Below are positions 7,530 to 9,542 of a stretch of DNA of 9,542 nucleotides, in pieces. A model generated the notes under the pieces. It was not told the DNA's origin. It did not search any database and worked only from the letters and a program-made list of their open reading frames with translations. Made by a program: the position numbers and the translations under genes. Positions within the stretch are counted from its first letter, which is position 1; each line of letters opens with the position of its first letter. Where the stretch lies: NCBI GenBank assembly GCA_902494815.1, contig CABUVB010000059.1, positions 1 through 9,542 of the forward strand, in the 5' to 3' direction. Origin of the DNA: an uncultured Collinsella sp. GTDB taxonomy: Bacteria; Actinomycetota; Coriobacteriia; Coriobacteriales; Coriobacteriaceae.

Positions 7530-7613
7530 CTTCGACCTCCTTTGACGGCGCCTTCGCGGCGCGGTTTGGGTGCATGCTGTGACCGTTTTGCGCGGTCAAC
7601 CTGTAAGTTTACC
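7530..7613 (-). other. 84-base gap before scpA with two short inverted repeats
   Basis: This is the longest non-coding stretch. Two 5-bp inverted repeats are present: gaccg/cggtc with a 7-base loop (7581-7597) and gcgcc/ggcgc with a 5-base loop (7548-7562). The second stands just before the scpA ribosome binding site (7536-7543). Neither is followed by a T-run on the minus strand, so they do not resemble intrinsic terminators. A TTGACC box on the minus strand (overlapping 7591-7600) has no acceptable -10 partner at 16-18 bases, so I do not call a promoter. Confidence 0.4.
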
Positions 7614-8297
7614 TTAGATGCCGGCGATTGCGAAGTTGAGCAGCCACTCGGCCAGCGGATACACGGTAACGTCGAAATAGCGCCCGATCACGTCGATACC
7701 GGTCCACATGGGCAGCAGGTACAGGACCAGGATGAGGATGGGCATGGCGTATTGCTGCAAACGATAGTAGTTGGCGAGCGCCTTGCCTTTGAGGAATGGC
7801 ACGATAATCGACGAGCCGTCGAGCGGCGGGATCGGGATAAGGTTAAAGAACGCGAGCGACAGGTTGACCACGATAAAGGTGGCGCCGAAGTTCATGATTT
7901 GGGATGCCACGGCAAAGGACATGCTGGCGTAGAGGTTGCCGTATGCCGCGTGCATGAGGGCGGCGGCAAGGCATGCCAACGTGATGTTCGATGCGGGGCC
8001 GGCCACGCTCACCAGGACCTCGTCGCGCTTGGGGTGCTTGAGGTTGTTGAGGTAGACGGGCACGGGCTTGGCGAAGGCGAATACCGGGCCGCCGGCCGCG
8101 AGCATCAGCAGCGGCAGGAGAACGGTGCCAAACGGGTCGATGTGGTTGAGCGGGTTGAGCGAGACGCGGCCGCGCGAACGGGCCGTCTTGTCGCCGAGCG
8201 CCCAGGCCGCGGCGGCGTGCGCGCTCTCGTGGATCACGATGCCAACGATGACGGCAACGGCGCTGGCGAGCAGGTTCATGAAGTAGTTGCTGGACAT
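7614..8297 (-). CDS. Site-2 protease family (M50) membrane metalloprotease
   Basis: This 227-residue, multi-span membrane protein belongs to the M50 zinc metalloproteases that cut substrates within the membrane. The zinc motif HESAH (HExxH) is at residues 23-27 in the first hydrophobic segment. NPLNHIDPFGT (48-58) and the third-ligand motif NLIPIPPLDG (152-161, D160) follow. Hydrophobic stretches lie near residues 8-33, 58-76, 94-118, 128-155 and 180-196. The small size and absence of a PDZ domain place it with the short YwhC-like group rather than RseP. The ATG at 8297 is preceded by AGGGGA (8303-8308), which contains the stop codon of the upstream small gene. M50 genes of this type are commonly found just before scpA. 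The substrate is unknown; all metal ligands appear present, so it should be active. Confidence 0.92.
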   Translation of the reverse strand: MSSNYFMNLLASAVAVIVGIVIHESAHAAAAWALGDKTARSRGRVSLNPLNHIDPFGTVLLPLLMLAAGGPVFAFAKPVPVYLNNLKHPKRDEVLVSVAGPASNITLACLAAALMHAAYGNLYASMSFAVASQIMNFGATFIVVNLSLAFFNLIPIPPLDGSSIIVPFLKGKALANYYRLQQYAMPILILVLYLLPMWTGIDVIGRYFDVTVYPLAEWLLNFAIAGI

Positions 8298-8306
8298 GTC
8301 GATCCC

Positions 8307-8603
8307 CTAGCGGACGCGGCGCGAGGCGCGCGTGAGCAGGTAGTCGATCACAAACAGGAGGACGGCGACGATGGCGTAATCCAGGCGGAACACGCCGCCA
8401 AAGGGCGACGTGATGACGCCGTAGCCGGCGATGGCGCTCGGCAGTGCGCGCGAAAGCTCGACGACAAAGCCCACGATCTGCAGCTTGGCGGTGAGGCCGC
8501 TAAAGCACAGCAGCACGGTCATCGCGCTCATAAAGATGCCACAGATGCGACAGGCGATGGCGATGATGCTCATCGCCACGGCAGCGGCCTTACGAGAGTT
8601 CAC
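8307..8603 (-). CDS. Small membrane protein of unknown function
   Basis: I do not recognise this 98-residue protein. It has a short basic N-terminus (NSRK), a hydrophobic segment at about residues 9-35 interrupted by R19, a second moderately hydrophobic region at about 41-64, and a clear membrane span at 76-90 before a basic tail (TRASRRVR). Two to three spans are plausible. I chose the GTG at 8603 because GAGGAG (8611-8616) lies seven bases upstream. A frame from ATG 8723 would add 40 proline-, serine- and arginine-rich residues lying wholly over the ABC-F gene, so I reject it. The gene overlaps the ABC-F end by 14 bases and stops inside the ribosome binding site of the M50 protease gene, so it is probably translated together with both. 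A role connected to the protease is only a guess from position. Confidence 0.75.
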   Translation of the reverse strand: MNSRKAAAVAMSIIAIACRICGIFMSAMTVLLCFSGLTAKLQIVGFVVELSRALPSAIAGYGVITSPFGGVFRLDYAIVAVLLFVIDYLLTRASRRVR

Positions 8604-9542
8604 GCGCGGTCTCCTCTTCGATCTGGGTGGAAAGCTCCAGCCATTCGTCCTCGAGCTTGGGCAGCTCTTGCTTAAGGGCGTTATATTCCCCCAGCGCGGC
8701 GTTGAACTTGTCTTGATCGGCATATAGCTCTTCGCTTGCCATCAATTCCATAAGCTCGTCATATCGGGCGTGCTTTTTGTCGAGCTCGGCCTCGATCTTC
8801 TTGAGCTGGTTGCGCACGCCCTTGAGCTTTTTGTTGAGCGCGGCGCGGGCCTGGGCCTCAGCGCGCTTTTGCTCCTTGGTCTTTTTGCCCTCGGATGGCT
8901 TGGGGGCCGCAGCGGGGCTGTTGGCCTGAGCGGCGTTGGCTGGTTTGGCGGCATTTTTGCTCTTGCTTGCTACCGGCGCGCTCTCACCTGACGCCTCGGC
9001 GGCGGCGCGGGCTGCGAGGTCCTCGCGCTTGTAGAGGTAGTAGTCGTAGTCGCCATCGTAGACCGTGACCTTGCCGTCGCGGATGTCGATGATGCGGTTG
9101 GCCACGGCGCGTACCAGGTGCTCGTCGTGGCTGATCAGCACGATGGTGCCGGGGAAGTTTTGAAGGGCGTTCTCGAGCATGTCCACCGAGTCGATGTCCA
9201 GGTGGTTGGTGGGCTCGTCTAGGCACAGGAGCGCCTCGGGAGCAACGAGCATCTTGGCGAGCGCCAGGCGCGCCTTTTCGCCGCCGGAGAGGACGCGGAC
9301 CTGCTTTTCGATTGCGTCGTTGTCGCTAAACAGGAAGGCGCCCAGCAGGCTGCGCTGCTGGGGCACGGTCCACTTGGGCGTAACGGTGTCGATCTCTTGC
9401 AGGACGGTGTTGGACTCGGTCATGCCCTCGAGCGCATGCTGGGCATAGTAGGCCACGCCCACGTTGGTGCCCAGATCGCGGGTGCCGGTGGTGGGCGGCT
9501 CCAGGCCGGCGAGGATCTTCATGAGGGTGGACTTGCCGGCGC
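8590..9542 (-). CDS. ABC-F family ATPase, N-terminal part beyond window
   Basis: Soluble ABC-F proteins carry two ATPase domains, no membrane spans, and act at the ribosome. The window shows the second ATPase domain and the C-terminal tail. Reading starts inside the Walker A (AGKSTL, just before 9522). LSGGEK at 9274-9291 is the signature, LLCLDEPTNHLD at 9196-9231 holds Walker B and D-loop, and the SHDEHLV switch histidine follows. A low-complexity Ala/Pro/Lys linker precedes a long charged coiled coil of about 100 residues that ends the protein, as in Uup and YdiF-like members. The coiled coil and the YDGDYDYYLYKR segment identify the second domain rather than the first. The linker between the ATPase domains, which distinguishes translation factors from resistance proteins, is outside the window, so the subtype stays open. 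A housekeeping role fits the neighbours best. The small membrane gene overlaps its last 14 bases. Confidence 0.92.
   Translation of the reverse strand, partial: AGKSTLMKILAGLEPPTTGTRDLGTNVGVAYYAQHALEGMTESNTVLQEIDTVTPKWTVPQQRSLLGAFLFSDNDAIEKQVRVLSGGEKARLALAKMLVAPEALLCLDEPTNHLDIDSVDMLENALQNFPGTIVLISHDEHLVRAVANRIIDIRDGKVTVYDGDYDYYLYKREDLAARAAAEASGESAPVASKSKNAAKPANAAQANSPAAAPKPSEGKKTKEQKRAEAQARAALNKKLKGVRNQLKKIEAELDKKHARYDELMELMASEELYADQDKFNAALGEYNALKQELPKLEDEWLELSTQIEEETARELS
8604..8616 (-). promoter_or_regulatory. Ribosome binding site for the small membrane protein
   Basis: GAGGAG (8611-8616) lies seven bases before the GTG at 8603 and is made of the glutamate codons near the end of the ABC-F gene. 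It is the main reason for choosing this GTG start. Confidence 0.7.

Noticed and set aside
7581..7602. TTGACC box on the minus strand as a scpA promoter
   Set aside because: No sequence resembling a -10 box stands 16-18 bases downstream, and the box overlaps an inverted repeat.
7125..8675. A 516-codon open frame on the plus strand across scpA, the M50 gene and the small membrane gene
   Set aside because: It is antisense to three well-supported genes and crosses their borders, its product is a low-complexity Arg/Gly/His/Asp-rich chain, and no family motif is visible. Long antisense frames are expected in GC-rich DNA.
8604..8723. Longer ATG start for the small membrane protein at 8723
   Set aside because: The extra 40 residues are antisense-like low complexity lying over the ABC-F coiled coil in another frame, while the GTG at 8603 has a strong ribosome binding site.

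Overview
The window is a compact, GC-rich bacterial housekeeping block. All eleven supportable genes lie on the minus strand, so transcription runs from right to left. The base composition, dense packing and gene order (scpA-scpB-rluB-cmk-plsC-ispH-DUF512-der) suggest a high-GC Gram-positive, most likely a Coriobacteriia member such as a Collinsella relative. That placement is inference from gene content and composition, without a database search. I see no RNA gene, insertion sequence, CRISPR array, phage gene or attachment site.

In transcription order, the right end (8590-9542) holds the C-terminal part of an ABC-F type ATPase. It overlaps a small unrecognised membrane protein (8307-8603), followed by an M50 site-2-type metalloprotease (7614-8297). 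After an 84-base gap come the condensin partners ScpA and ScpB (6720-7529, 5989-6708) and the 23S rRNA pseudouridine synthase RluB (5031-6002). After a 66-base gap come cytidylate kinase Cmk (4278-4964), a PlsC-like acyltransferase (3546-4274), the isoprenoid enzyme IspH (2644-3543), a PDZ/radical-SAM DUF512 protein (1199-2641) and the ribosome-assembly GTPase Der (1-1188, 3' end cut by the window edge).

The genes cover chromosome segregation, rRNA modification and ribosome assembly, CMP recycling, phospholipid synthesis and isoprenoid synthesis. This mixed growth-related set recurs as a cluster in Gram-positive bacteria. The junctions are very tight. Two pairs overlap by 14 bases, and at four others the upstream stop codon lies inside or against the Shine-Dalgarno sequence of the next gene, which suggests translational coupling. 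No convincing terminator or promoter is visible, so the block may be one long transcript.

Nothing here amounts to a new biological system. The points most worth checking are the DUF512 radical-SAM enzyme of unknown role, the small membrane protein beside the protease, and a Glu in place of the usual Asp in the acyltransferase catalytic motif.
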